Below are positions 9,431 through 18,084 of a DNA stretch of 64,000 nt, piece by piece (positions within the stretch are counted from its first letter, which is position 1; each line of letters starts with the position of its first letter). Both the position numbers and the translations under genes were made by a program. The notes under the pieces were generated by a model that was not told the DNA's origin, did not search any database, and saw only the letters and a list, made by a program, of their open reading frames with translations. Source of the stretch: an uncultured Paracoccaceae bacterium (GTDB taxonomy: Bacteria > Pseudomonadota > Alphaproteobacteria > Rhodobacterales > Rhodobacteraceae); contig CANLVD010000008.1 of NCBI GenBank assembly GCA_947494445.1, forward strand, positions 1 through 64,000. Reading direction: 5' to 3'.

Positions 9431-9446
9431 CACCCGGACGCTCTTG

Positions 9447-9653
9447 TTAGCGCAGCATCTGGACAGGTGGTGACCAATGTTGCGCGTCTTCGCGGCTCAG
9501 ACCGATGTCGCGAAGCTGCTCGTCCGTCAGGTTGCAGACGTGGCAGCGGTCGCGATATTTTCGGTCCGCCTCAACCAAAGCAGCCACAATACGCCGGACC
9601 AGATTGTCCGTGCGGAGGTTGAGAAACCGCAGGTGGGAGAGAGTTCTGATCAT
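9447..9653 (-). CDS. DUF1127 family small protein
   Basis: 68 residues ending in the DUF1127 pattern: a basic helix (ADRKYRDRCHVCNLTDEQLRDIGLSREDA) with the hallmark LxDxQLxDIGLSR core. I use the ATG at 9651-9653, preceded by GGAGAT; a longer frame upstream lacks support. Some alphaproteobacterial DUF1127 proteins have been shown to bind RNA and affect phosphate, carbon and stress physiology, but no function can be assigned to this copy. It contains two cysteines (CHVC) in the basic segment, a possible metal or disulphide site. It is divergent from a LysR regulator across about 120 bases. Confidence 0.85.
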   Translation of the reverse strand: MIRTLSHLRFLNLRTDNLVRRIVAALVEADRKYRDRCHVCNLTDEQLRDIGLSREDAQHWSPPVQMLR

Positions 9654-9774
9654 GGCGTATCTCCATTCGTAGAGTTGATGTAAAATCGCTTTGCATCGCG
9701 ATACTTGATATATGGCCCAGATTGATACATGATGAAAATGAATGTTTGGAAAGATAACCATCAGAAAGCGTGAT

Positions 9775-10650
9775 ATGGCTAGAAATCTGGATATGACGGC
9801 TCTCAGGGCGTTCGTAACTGTTGCGGAAAGCGGTGGGGTCACACGGGCTGCCGGTTTGCTGCATCTGACGCAATCGGCGGTGTCGATGCAGTTGAAACGG
9901 CTTGAGGAAAGCCTTGGCCAGCCACTTCTGGACCGCTCAGGCCGCACCATTGCGCTTACGCCGGTGGGCGAACAGTTGCTGAGTTATGGACGCAAGATGC
10001 TTGAGATCAATGACGAGGTCTGGGGTGTCATGAAGGGTGAGGCGTTCGAGGGAGAGGTCATGTTCGGCGTGCCCCATGACATCGTCTATCCTCATGTTCC
10101 CAAGGTGTTGAAAAGATTTGCTGCAGCCTACCCAAGGGTCAAGGTGCAGCTTGTCTCGTCCTTCACGCGGCAATTGAAAAAGGACTTCGCCACCGGTCAG
10201 CTTGATCTGATCCTGACCACCGAGGATGTGCTGGAAGCCGGAGGCGAGACGCTTGAGCGCAAACGTCTGGCCTGGGTTGGCGCACCCGGTGGTTCGGCAT
10301 GGAAAGCGCGGCCAATCCGGCTGGCTTTCGAGACAGGCTGCATCTTTCGCGGTGCTGTCCAGCGCGCCCTCGATGACGCCGGCGTCGCCTGGGAGATGGG
10401 CGTGGATTCAGAAAGCACCCGCACCATAGATGCAACTGTGTCAGCAGATCTTGCGGTTCATGCCAATCTGATAGGGGCAGGGACACCCTATCTGGATCAG
10501 ATCAACCACGGAGGCGCTTTGCCCGATCTACCGGAATTCATGATCAACATGTATCGCGCGGCCAGCCCTTCGGGTGAACTGGCAAGTCATCTGGCCAATT
10601 TCGTGCGCGAAGCTTACTGCGGGCAGGAAGCAAGGATCGCAGCGGAATGA
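9775..10650 (+). CDS. LysR family transcriptional regulator
   Basis: 291 residues. The winged helix-turn-helix occupies residues 5-65 (MTALRAFVTVAESGGVTRAAGLLHLTQSAVSMQLKRLE, cut here to: LTQSAVSMQLKRLE core), followed by LysR linker helix and a periplasmic-binding-protein-like effector domain. I choose ATG 9775; an upstream in-frame ATG at 9742 adds an unrelated basic leader. It is divergent from the DUF1127 gene and convergent with the amidinotransferase-fold gene. LysR proteins usually control the divergent neighbour, so DUF1127 is the likeliest target; the roughly 120-base intergenic gap (9654-9774) is AT-rich and would hold the operator. Ligand unknown. Confidence 0.9.
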   Translation: MARNLDMTALRAFVTVAESGGVTRAAGLLHLTQSAVSMQLKRLEESLGQPLLDRSGRTIALTPVGEQLLSYGRKMLEINDEVWGVMKGEAFEGEVMFGVPHDIVYPHVPKVLKRFAAAYPRVKVQLVSSFTRQLKKDFATGQLDLILTTEDVLEAGGETLERKRLAWVGAPGGSAWKARPIRLAFETGCIFRGAVQRALDDAGVAWEMGVDSESTRTIDATVSADLAVHANLIGAGTPYLDQINHGGALPDLPEFMINMYRAASPSGELASHLANFVREAYCGQEARIAAE

Positions 10651-10652
10651 TC

Positions 10653-11576
10653 TCAGGTGGCATCCCGCCGAAGTGGCTGGCACATGCAATGCACGCCGCC
10701 GCCTGCCTGCGTGAACATCGACATGTCCGGATCATAAACTTCGAACCCGGCTGCCCGCATATCCCGGTTCAGGTTTGCAGCCGTTGAAGTTGACAGCACC
10801 TTGTCATTGCCAAGAGCGACCACGTTGCACCCCAGCGCCATGGTCTCTTTGAAACTGGCTGGAATGATCTCGATCCCGAGAGACTTCAGCCAGTCCACAA
10901 TCTCGTCATCCGTTGTTTCCAGACAGACGGCTGCACAATGCTCGTTCAGCATGCACACCATCAGGTCGATGTGGACATAGAAGCTGTCGATGGGAGCAAA
11001 TTTAATCTCCCACCCTTCGGCGAGAAACCAGTTTGCTACCTGTTCAGCTGCCACGCGTTCCGACCGATGATCGGTATAGCCAACCAGAGCAACACCGGGC
11101 CGGATGATGTTGAAATCACCACCTTCAAAATTCCCCGCGCTGACCATATCGTAGATCGGGATGTTGTTTTCCAGATAGAACCGCAGAACGCTCGCATACT
11201 CTCCACGCCGTCGCGGATTTGCCAACTGGCAGATCACTGCGCCATAGGGTGTCATGAAAGACGAGTCGCGGGCATAGATCTGATAGGGAACCTGTTCGTC
11301 AAAGGGCAGGAAGTGGCAGGTCACACCGGCATCCTTGTAGGCATCCACCATTTCGCGGTGCTGGCGCATGGCCACCTGCTTGTCGAACCGGTGACCCCGG
11401 CGAAGCGTGTCACGCACCAATGAAGACCATTGGGCGTTCTCCTCTCCCAGCCAGCGAAAGGTTTCGGCGGGTCCGAGCAACACATCTCGCAGGGGGCCGG
11501 TTTCGGATTTCAGATACCAATCAGTCATTTCGGGCGTGCCGCCGCCGTCGAGACGCGCTTGCAGTGGAATGGTCAT
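10653..11576 (-). CDS. Amidinotransferase-fold hydrolase (DDAH/ADI-like)
   Basis: 307 residues with guanidino-group-modifying enzyme motifs in order: YARDSSF near residue 105, the FEGGDFN acidic motif near 150, the catalytic His region YVHIDLMV near 200, and the C-terminal GGGVHCMCQPL carrying the nucleophilic cysteine. Known family members act on arginine, methylated arginines or agmatine, releasing citrulline plus amine or transferring an amidino group. The start is supported by GGAGG 7 bases upstream of ATG. It is convergent with the LysR gene, 2 bases apart. Whether it is a dimethylargininase, an arginine deiminase or a transferase cannot be decided from motifs. The HCMC double cysteine is noteworthy. 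Confidence 0.85.
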   Translation of the reverse strand: MTIPLQARLDGGGTPEMTDWYLKSETGPLRDVLLGPAETFRWLGEENAQWSSLVRDTLRRGHRFDKQVAMRQHREMVDAYKDAGVTCHFLPFDEQVPYQIYARDSSFMTPYGAVICQLANPRRRGEYASVLRFYLENNIPIYDMVSAGNFEGGDFNIIRPGVALVGYTDHRSERVAAEQVANWFLAEGWEIKFAPIDSFYVHIDLMVCMLNEHCAAVCLETTDDEIVDWLKSLGIEIIPASFKETMALGCNVVALGNDKVLSTSTAANLNRDMRAAGFEVYDPDMSMFTQAGGGVHCMCQPLRRDAT

Positions 11577-11628
11577 GATCGGGCCTCCGGTTGCATCTTT
11601 GCCAGACTAGGCCGGTGCCCAGGTGCAA

Positions 11629-12600
11629 TCAATCGCTGCTGTTGGAGATGCGGACAACGACCTTGCCGGTTGCCTTGCGGCTTATCAGCAGATCAAGCGC
11701 GTCATTGGCCCGTTCAAGCGGCAATTCATGACTGACATGGGGTTTAAGCAGGCCCTTCGCATGCCAGTCGAAAAGCTTGGCAAAGCTGTCTGTCAGGACG
11801 GACGGGCGCAGCTTGGCGTAACCACCCCAGTAAAACCCGATGACGGTGATGTTCTTGACCAGAAGTATATTGGCAGGGATCTGCGGCACGGTGCCAGAGG
11901 CAAACCCCAACGGCAGAATGCGCGCCTCTGGGTTGCAGGCGCGCAAGGCGGCTGTGAACTGATCGCCGCCGACAGGATCATACACCACGTCGGCACCACC
12001 AAGTGTTTTCACTTCGGCCCTGATATCGCCGGTCTCACTGTCAATCAGATGGTCTGCACCAGCTTGCCGGGCGATCTCTAGCTTCTCGGATGAGCGGGCA
12101 CTTGCTATGACCCGCGCTCCCATCAGCTTGCCAAGTTCCACGGCCGTCAGTCCGACGCCCCCTGCCGCGCCCAGCACAAGCAGTGTGTCTCCTGCCTTGA
12201 GGCCGGCCTTCTCAAGCGCAACATGGCTGGTCCCATAGGCAACCAGGAAAGCGGCGGCATCACTGTCGGACATGCCGCCAGGCACCGGCACACAGGAAGC
12301 CGCCGGGATACAGGCAAAATCGGACAAACCACCGACACCCGCAAAGCTTGCTATCCGCTGGCCGATGGTCAGGCCTGTCACGTCATCGCCCAGAGCGGTG
12401 ATGGTCGCGCAGATCTCCATGCCTGGAGAAAACGGCAAGTCGAACTTTTCCTGATAGGTTCCTTTAACAATCAGCGTGTCACCGAAATTGATGCCACAGG
12501 TGTGCACCTTGACCTGCACCTCCCCGGCCTTGGGGGCGGGGCGCTCGACCTCATCCATCTGCAAGGTTTCGCCTAATTGGTGAAGTCGCATTGCACGCAT
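11629..12600 (-). CDS. Zinc-independent NADPH:quinone oxidoreductase (MDR family)
   Basis: 323 residues of the medium-chain dehydrogenase/reductase superfamily, quinone oxidoreductase branch. An N-terminal GroES-like domain (CGINFGDTLIVKGTYQ) precedes a Rossmann domain with LVLGAAGGVGLTAVELGKLMGA around residues 140-165. The cysteine cluster of zinc alcohol dehydrogenases is absent. Members reduce quinones or enoyl substrates with NADPH. It runs opposite to typA with about 165 bases of shared upstream DNA (12601-12767). No operon partner is visible. Confidence 0.9.
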   Translation of the reverse strand: MRAMRLHQLGETLQMDEVERPAPKAGEVQVKVHTCGINFGDTLIVKGTYQEKFDLPFSPGMEICATITALGDDVTGLTIGQRIASFAGVGGLSDFACIPAASCVPVPGGMSDSDAAAFLVAYGTSHVALEKAGLKAGDTLLVLGAAGGVGLTAVELGKLMGARVIASARSSEKLEIARQAGADHLIDSETGDIRAEVKTLGGADVVYDPVGGDQFTAALRACNPEARILPLGFASGTVPQIPANILLVKNITVIGFYWGGYAKLRPSVLTDSFAKLFDWHAKGLLKPHVSHELPLERANDALDLLISRKATGKVVVRISNSSD

Positions 12601-12767
12601 GAATTAGCCCTTCCTTAAACCCTTGCGGCTTTATGACCCTGCCAGGAGCGGGCCGCAAGGCACCGTTGGGTGACGCTTGGGGTAGACAAGGCCCGGTCCC
12701 GCGTCCTATGTGCAGCGCAACACGGTCGCAGGGATGCCGCCGGTCATCAAACAAAAGGTCTCGAGTT

Positions 12768-14588
12768 ATGGAATTGCGCAACATTGCGATCATCGCGCAC
12801 GTGGATCACGGCAAGACCACGCTTGTGGACGAAATGCTCAAACAGTCGGGCACGTTCCGTGACAACCAGCAGGTGTCCGAACGGGCAATGGACAGCAATG
12901 ATCTTGAGCGCGAGCGCGGGATCACCATTCTGGCCAAAGCCACCAGCGTGACCTTTGGAGATGCACGCATCAACATCGTGGACACACCCGGCCATGCTGA
13001 TTTTGGCGGTGAGGTTGAGCGGATCCTGTCCATGGTGGACGGCGTTGTGCTTTTGGTGGATGCGGCAGAGGGGCCGATGCCGCAGACCAAGTTCGTGACC
13101 TCCAAGGCGCTGGCGCTGGGCCTGCGCCCGATTGTTGTGCTCAATAAGGTGGACAAACCCGATGCAGAGCCTGATCGGGCACTGGATGAGGTGTTTGATC
13201 TGTTTGCTGCACTCGATGCCAATGAAGAGCAGCTTGATTTCCCGGTGCTCTATGCGTCAGGGCGTTCGGGTTGGGCAGATGCAGAACTGGATGGTCCGCG
13301 CAAGGATCTGACAGCGCTGTTTGATCTGATCCTCGAACATGTCGAAAAACCTGCCCAGATGGCGCGACGGTCTGAGCCGTTTTCGATGCTGGCCACCACT
13401 TTGGCCGCTGATCCGTTCCTTGGCCGTTTGCTGACCGGACGGATTGAAAGCGGTACGGTCAAGCCGGGGCAATCCGTCCACGCACTCAGCCGCGACGGCA
13501 AGGAGATCGAACGTTTCCGGGTCTCGAAAATACTAGCGTTTCGTGGCCTCTCCCAGCAGCCGATTGATGAGGCCGAGGCTGGTGACATCGTCTCGATCGC
13601 TGGCATGACCACGGCCACCGTGGCGGACACACTTGCAGACACAGATGTAAAAGTTGCCATTCCCGCCCAGCCCATCGATCCACCAACGATCACTGTGACT
13701 TTCGGCATCAACGACAGCCCGCTTGCCGGACGCGAGGGCAAGAAAGTGCAATCGCGGGTCATTCGCGACCGACTGATGAAAGAAGCCGAGACGAATGTGG
13801 CCATTCAGGTCAAGGACACACCGGGTGGTGAGGCATTCGAAGTCGCAGGACGGGGCGAATTGCAGATGGGCGTCCTGATCGAAAACATGCGCAGGGAGGG
13901 GTTCGAGCTGTCTGTTTCACGTCCTCAAGTGCTGACACGGTCGGAAAATGGTCAGGTTCTGGAACCCATTGAAGAAGTTACCGTAGACGTGGATGAGGAA
14001 TATTCCGGCGTCGTGGTCGAAAAACTGTCCCAGCGAAAGGGCGAATTGGCGGAAATGCGGACCGGTCAGGGCGGCAAAACGCGAATCGTTGCCCATGTGC
14101 CTGCGCGTGGTCTGATCGGCTATCATGGGGAGTTTCTGACCGATACGCGTGGAACAGGCGTGTTGAACAGGGTATTCCACGAATGGGCGCCGCATCGTGG
14201 CAATATTCCCGGCAGACGTGCTGGCGTGCTGATATCCATGGAAAATGGTGTGTCGGTCACCTATGCGCTGTTCAACCTTGAAGATCGGGGCGTATTTTTC
14301 ATCTCAGGTGGTGAACAGGTCTACCAGGGTATGGTGTTGGGTGAGCACAACAGGGACAATGATCTTGAGGTCAACCCATTGAAAGGCAAGAAGCTTACCA
14401 ATGTGCGGGCCTCGGGCAAGGATGAAGCAGTGGTTCTGACCCCACCACGGAGGATGAGCCTTGAAGAGGCGATTGCCTACATCGACAATGACGAATTGGT
14501 GGAAGTGACACCGTTGTCAATCCGGCTGCGCAAACGCTTCCTTGACCCTCACGAGCGCAAACGCCGTAGCAAAGCGGCTGTTGCCTAA
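12768..14588 (+). CDS. typA: Ribosome-associated GTPase TypA/BipA
   Basis: 606 residues, the usual TypA length. It begins [19 protein letters not shown] with the G1 loop. Switch motifs RGITILAK and [15 protein letters not shown]4 NKVDKP, EF-G-like domains II, III and V, and a C-terminal TypA-specific domain ending in a basic tail (KRRSKAA) follow. TypA binds ribosomes and helps 50S assembly and stress/low-temperature growth. An upstream in-frame extension from 12633 is rejected because family proteins start at [11 protein letters not shown]. No typical strong Shine-Dalgarno is seen; AAAAGG lies about 11 bases upstream. Confidence 0.97.
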   Translation: MELRNIAIIAHVDHGKTTLVDEMLKQSGTFRDNQQVSERAMDSNDLERERGITILAKATSVTFGDARINIVDTPGHADFGGEVERILSMVDGVVLLVDAAEGPMPQTKFVTSKALALGLRPIVVLNKVDKPDAEPDRALDEVFDLFAALDANEEQLDFPVLYASGRSGWADAELDGPRKDLTALFDLILEHVEKPAQMARRSEPFSMLATTLAADPFLGRLLTGRIESGTVKPGQSVHALSRDGKEIERFRVSKILAFRGLSQQPIDEAEAGDIVSIAGMTTATVADTLADTDVKVAIPAQPIDPPTITVTFGINDSPLAGREGKKVQSRVIRDRLMKEAETNVAIQVKDTPGGEAFEVAGRGELQMGVLIENMRREGFELSVSRPQVLTRSENGQVLEPIEEVTVDVDEEYSGVVVEKLSQRKGELAEMRTGQGGKTRIVAHVPARGLIGYHGEFLTDTRGTGVLNRVFHEWAPHRGNIPGRRAGVLISMENGVSVTYALFNLEDRGVFFISGGEQVYQGMVLGEHNRDNDLEVNPLKGKKLTNVRASGKDEAVVLTPPRRMSLEEAIAYIDNDELVEVTPLSIRLRKRFLDPHERKRRSKAAVA

Positions 14589-14610
14589 AGGGTTTTTTGC
14601 GCGAAAATCC

Positions 14611-14659
14611 ACCTACCCGCAACCGCGTGATTGCAAAACAAGCTACGATTGCGGTAGGT
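14611..14659. repeat. Inverted repeat downstream of typA
   Basis: ACCTACC(C)GCAA at 14611-14622 is complementary to TTGCGGTAGGT at 14649-14659: 11 pairs with one bulged C, separated by a 26-base loop. TTTT follows at once, so it could be a weak terminator for typA or a structured 3' UTR element. The rest of the 270-base gap to the next gene shows no coding potential. Confidence 0.5.
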
Positions 14660-14791
14660 TTTGGCCACTATCGTATTGATCGTGCTGTCTGGGGCCGGCA
14701 CGTCATCGATGTTAAAGATGGTATCAGGGAAGCCGGTTTATCGGCGTTTTAGTGCTGATTCATACAGAATCCAGCGGTAAAAACGTTGTGA

Positions 14792-14801
14792 ATTGCGCAA
14801 T
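14792..14801. promoter_or_regulatory. Palindrome upstream of PraR-like gene
   Basis: ATTGCGCAAT is a perfect 10-base palindrome about 60 bases before the start of the XRE regulator. A related TGCAAATGTGCGAA follows at 14812-14825. PraR-type regulators are known to repress their own gene in rhizobia, so this is a candidate autoregulatory operator. Confidence 0.35.
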
Positions 14802-14860
14802 CCGCGTAAAGTGCAAATGTGCGAACAGTAACGAGTATAGACAGAATTGGGGAAGCAATA

Positions 14861-15244
14861 ATGAAACATCCTGTAGATGTTCACGTCGGAAAACGCATTC
14901 GCCACAGACGGTGGATGGTCGGAATGACCCAGCAACAACTGGGCGAGAACGTTGGGATCAAATTCCAGCAAATCCAGAAATATGAGACCGGTATGAACCG
15001 TGTAAGCGCCTCGCGCCTTTGGGACATCGGGCAAGCCTTGTCCGTACCCGTCAGCTTTTTCTTCGAAGGTTTGGACGAGGAAGTGGCCGAAGGTATGGAA
15101 GAGGCCGTGGTGCCAGCAGATGCCAAGGGTGATCTTCTCGCAGACAAGGAAGCGCTTGAACTGGTGCGATCCTACTATGCGATCCCTGAAAACCAACGAC
15201 GCCGGTTGTTTGATCTGGCCAGAGTGTTGAGTGACGTTGCCTGA
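14861..15244 (+). CDS. PraR-like XRE family transcriptional regulator
   Basis: 127 residues. An N-terminal lambda-repressor-like HTH (about residues 10-65) shows the well-conserved pattern DVHVGKRIRHRR and GMTQQQLGENVGIKFQQIQKYE. It is followed by SASRLWDIGQALSVPVSFFFEG and an acidic C-terminal extension. This architecture corresponds to PraR and relatives, widespread in alphaproteobacteria, controlling attachment, quorum-sensing or polyhydroxybutyrate genes in rhizobia. ATG 14861 is chosen because GGGGAAG precedes it by 6 bases; the longer frame from 14819 does not. It is monocistronic or runs into hisN after 78 bases. Targets in this organism are unknown. Confidence 0.88.
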   Translation: MKHPVDVHVGKRIRHRRWMVGMTQQQLGENVGIKFQQIQKYETGMNRVSASRLWDIGQALSVPVSFFFEGLDEEVAEGMEEAVVPADAKGDLLADKEALELVRSYYAIPENQRRRLFDLARVLSDVA

Positions 15245-15322
15245 AAGGGTAACCGCGACGGGCCTTGCGAATGAGACGAATGATCCCAGTCAAGGTCCGT
15301 TCAGGTCCCCAGATCGGGCGCT

Positions 15323-16120
15323 ATGATGAATGACATGACAGCTATTGCGGCGTTGGCAAACGATCTTGCCGATGCCGCAGCAGAGCAGACGCTTGCGCTG
15401 TTCCGCACCGATCTTGCCACAATCAACAAGAATACAGACGGCAGTTTTGATCCTGTGACGCAGGCAGACAAACGCGCCGAAGAGGTCATGCGTGACCTGA
15501 TCCAGAAGGTGCGTCCTCTGGATGGAATACTGGGAGAAGAGTTTCCATCCGTTGAAAGCCGATCGGGTCTGACCTGGGTGCTTGATCCCATTGACGGAAC
15601 CCGCGCGTTCATCAGTGGACTGCCGGTTTGGGGCACGCTGATTGCCCTTAATGACGGGAAAAACCTGATCTTCGGCATGGTTGATCAACCCTATATCGGT
15701 GAGCGGTTTGTGGGCTTTGATGGCAAAGCGCAACTGATCCGGGCCGGGGCCACGCGTGACTTGTCCGTCAGGGCTTGTGGCGGCCTTGGTGATGCAATTC
15801 TGTTTTCGACCTTTCCGGAAATCGGGACCGAGGCAGAGGCGTCTGCATTTCGAAAAGTCAGCAATGCCTGCCGCCTGACGCGCTACGGCACGGATTGTTA
15901 CGCATACGCACTTCTGGCGTTGGGCCAGATCGATCTGGTGATCGAAGCTGGCCTGAATGCCTATGACATTCAGGGACCACAAGGCGTGATCGAAGCTGCG
16001 GGCGGCATCGTGACCAATTGGGAAGGCGGTCCTGCGTTGCATGGGGGACGTATCTTGGCAGCAGGTGATCCGGTCTGCCACAAGGCAGCGCTCGACCTGC
16101 TGAACAGCGAGATCGTCTGA
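15323..16120 (+). CDS. hisN: Histidinol-phosphatase, inositol monophosphatase family
   Basis: 265 residues with the IMPase metal-binding motifs: the glutamate in GILGEEFP (near residue 70), the signature WVLDPIDGTRAF (about 89-100), and the C-terminal AGLNAYDIQGPQGVIEAAGG. The last differs from the usual WDxAA of inositol phosphatases and is typical of HisN. HisN removes phosphate from histidinol phosphate in the penultimate stage of histidine synthesis. This fits the remaining his genes being about 10 kb away and no hisB-type phosphatase being fused to HisB here. A generic IMPase is the alternative. Confidence 0.85.
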   Translation: MMNDMTAIAALANDLADAAAEQTLALFRTDLATINKNTDGSFDPVTQADKRAEEVMRDLIQKVRPLDGILGEEFPSVESRSGLTWVLDPIDGTRAFISGLPVWGTLIALNDGKNLIFGMVDQPYIGERFVGFDGKAQLIRAGATRDLSVRACGGLGDAILFSTFPEIGTEAEASAFRKVSNACRLTRYGTDCYAYALLALGQIDLVIEAGLNAYDIQGPQGVIEAAGGIVTNWEGGPALHGGRILAAGDPVCHKAALDLLNSEIV

Positions 16121-16177
16121 CAAAACACGTGAGATGTTGCGCTCTGTTGAAAGAGACAGGTTGCCCTCTGAATAGCC

Positions 16178-17119
16178 CTAGAGGATCGGGTCCAGAAACC
16201 GGTCAATCGCTGACCAAACTTTTGTCTGAATGGCTTCGGTTTCAAAGAATGGCTCGTGTCGCGCGTCTTCCAGATGCAGCAACTCGGCATTCTTCGTGCG
16301 CGCGACCAGATCGGACACCACACTGGTGACGATGATGTCCTCCTGACCACCTGTCACGCACAGGCTGGGAACTTCCGTCAAACCCAGTTTCCGCAATGCT
16401 TTCATCTCACGGTTGGCGCTCGCCAGCCAATTCAATGATGGGCCGCCGGTCCGCAGTTCCGGCAGCCGGATCATACGATCCTGAAAGGCCGCATAAGCCA
16501 CAGGGTTGCCGGTCAGGACATTGTCTTCAAAGGGCTGGTTTTGAACATATGGATCCGGTCCACCACCCGGAGAGTAGCGTGCACGAAATGGCTTGAAGAT
16601 CGTGAAAAACAGCAAAATTTTCAGAAGCGGCTTCAAAACCGGCGCTACATCCAGTTCCCACATCGGGGAGGTGAAGATCGCGGCCTTAGGCGTCAGGTGG
16701 TCATGCAGTGCACGCAGCCCCACACATCCCCCCATGGAATGCGCAACCATGACGATGTTTTGGGGAAGAGCTTGCACCAGCGGATGATCCATCACCGCAT
16801 CAAGGTCCTTTCGGTAATCATCGAAGCTGGCCACGTGGCCCATGGCCGGGTCAGCGGGCCAACGGTCCGACAAACCATGGGTGCGCCAATCCAGAACAAC
16901 ACAAGCAAATCCGCGTTGCGTGAGTTGGCCAATGACGGAGCCATATTTTTCGATGAATTCACCACGCCCAGGCAGCAGCAGCACGGTGCCGCGATTGCCA
17001 TCGGACCAAGTGGCAAACCGGATACGCACATCGTCTGATGTTTGCACCCAATGGGCAGCACCGCCTTCTGGAAAACTTGACAGGTCCAGAAGCGGTGCAG
17101 ACCGGTTTTTGTCAGGCAA
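16178..17119 (-). CDS. Alpha/beta hydrolase, PldB-like (serine aminopeptidase S33)
   Basis: 313 residues, with the oxyanion-hole region LLLPGRGEFIEKYG near residue 50, nucleophile elbow AHSMGG near 125, acid in VTGGQEDIIV, and the catalytic histidine in DARHEPFFE near the end. This pattern matches lysophospholipase L2/monoacylglycerol-lipase-like S33 hydrolases. It lacks a signal peptide, suggesting a cytoplasmic or membrane-peripheral enzyme. Its first 8 bases overlap the end of the SCP2 lipid-binding gene upstream, so the two are translationally coupled. Substrate inferred to be a lipid ester. Confidence 0.9.
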   Translation of the reverse strand: MPDKNRSAPLLDLSSFPEGGAAHWVQTSDDVRIRFATWSDGNRGTVLLLPGRGEFIEKYGSVIGQLTQRGFACVVLDWRTHGLSDRWPADPAMGHVASFDDYRKDLDAVMDHPLVQALPQNIVMVAHSMGGCVGLRALHDHLTPKAAIFTSPMWELDVAPVLKPLLKILLFFTIFKPFRARYSPGGGPDPYVQNQPFEDNVLTGNPVAYAAFQDRMIRLPELRTGGPSLNWLASANREMKALRKLGLTEVPSLCVTGGQEDIIVTSVVSDLVARTKNAELLHLEDARHEPFFETEAIQTKVWSAIDRFLDPIL

Positions 17120-17402
17120 GAATGGCGGCCAGTTTCATTGCCATGCCCATGTCACCATCAACTGCCAGATCACCGGACATGAAGGCTGTCGTCGGATTGA
17201 CGTCGCCTGACATGATGCCTTTGAATGTATCGACATCAGCGGTCATGGTCACATCTGCGTCTCCGTCATTTGCCGACGCGCCGTTTTCATCAATGCGAAC
17301 AGCGCCTTCATCCTCGATCACGAACTTGGCCGAGCCATCAAGGCTTTGTCCGTCAAGTTTGGCATTCAGCGCCTCAACGGCGGCATCGATGATTGAGCTC
17401 AT
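17112..17402 (-). CDS. SCP2 sterol-binding domain protein
   Basis: 96 residues comprising only an SCP2 domain: an acidic amphipathic helix at the start (IIDAAVEALNAKL), the strand FVIEDEGAVRI, the ADVTMTADVDTFKGIMSG core and a C-terminal KLAAILA helix. Stand-alone SCP2 proteins bind lipids or fatty acyl-CoA in a hydrophobic tunnel. ATG 17400-17402 gives the family's usual N-terminus; an upstream extension is out of keeping. It overlaps the following hydrolase gene by 8 bases, suggesting one lipid-handling unit. It is divergent from the TPR gene over 67 bases. Confidence 0.9.
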   Translation of the reverse strand: MSSIIDAAVEALNAKLDGQSLDGSAKFVIEDEGAVRIDENGASANDGDADVTMTADVDTFKGIMSGDVNPTTAFMSGDLAVDGDMGMAMKLAAILA

Positions 17403-17469
17403 GTCATTCTCCACAAAGTCAGTGCGAAATTCACTCGATTTTCGCGATTTCGCTGCTACCCTATCCTTT

Positions 17470-18054
17470 ATGAATGAAATGAAAAAGACACTGCTCGCAA
17501 TTGCCGTGGCGTTATGCACATCGCAGCCGGTCCTTGCCCAAACAGAAGCGGAACCCGCATCTGTTGCGCCTGACCGACAGGATGAAATCGCGATGTTGCT
17601 GGAGCAGCTTTCAGATCCCGATCTGGACAACTGGCAACCTGTGCAGGACAAGATCATGCGGCTGTGGTCGCAATCGGGTTCGGCTTCTGCCGATCTGCTT
17701 CTCGAACGTGGCAAGGACGCGCTGGAAGAGGATGATTTCGGTCTGGCGGTGGAACATTTGACTGCCCTGACAGACCACGCGCCCGATTTTGCCGAAGGCT
17801 GGAATGCCCGAGCATCAGCGTTTTTCCGGATGGAGGAGTTTGGTCTGGCAATGCGTGACATCCAGCGCGTGCTTGTCCTGAACCCCTCTCATTTTGAGGC
17901 GCTGACGGGGTTGGGGTATATTCTTGAACAATTGGATAACCCCGAAGCCTCGCTTGAGGCATTCCGATTGGCGGCTGGACTTCACCCGCATCGGGAAGAT
18001 ATTCGGGACGCGATGGACCGGCTGGAGCGCCGGGTCGGTGGAACCAAACTCTAA
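17470..18054 (+). CDS. Exported TPR-repeat protein
   Basis: 194 residues. MKKTLLAIAVALCTSQPVLAQ is a clear Sec signal with ALA-like cleavage before TEAE (using the ATG at 17479 would be equally good). After an Asp/Glu-rich segment come two to three TPR units (FAEGWNARASAFFRMEEFGLAMRDIQR and the next LNPSHFEALTGLGYILEQ; ranges about 95-190). Such small periplasmic TPR proteins are scaffolds; no enzymatic motif is present. It lies 30 bases upstream of the RNA helicase gene. Function unknown. Confidence 0.85.
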   Translation: MNEMKKTLLAIAVALCTSQPVLAQTEAEPASVAPDRQDEIAMLLEQLSDPDLDNWQPVQDKIMRLWSQSGSASADLLLERGKDALEEDDFGLAVEHLTALTDHAPDFAEGWNARASAFFRMEEFGLAMRDIQRVLVLNPSHFEALTGLGYILEQLDNPEASLEAFRLAAGLHPHREDIRDAMDRLERRVGGTKL

Positions 18055-18084
18055 CGCGGTCCGGTCCGGGCGAGCAGGCGCATT

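Noticed and set aside
12633-12767. N-terminal extension of TypA
   Set aside because: TypA proteins begin at [11 protein letters not shown]; the extension has no homologous features and covers the promoter region.
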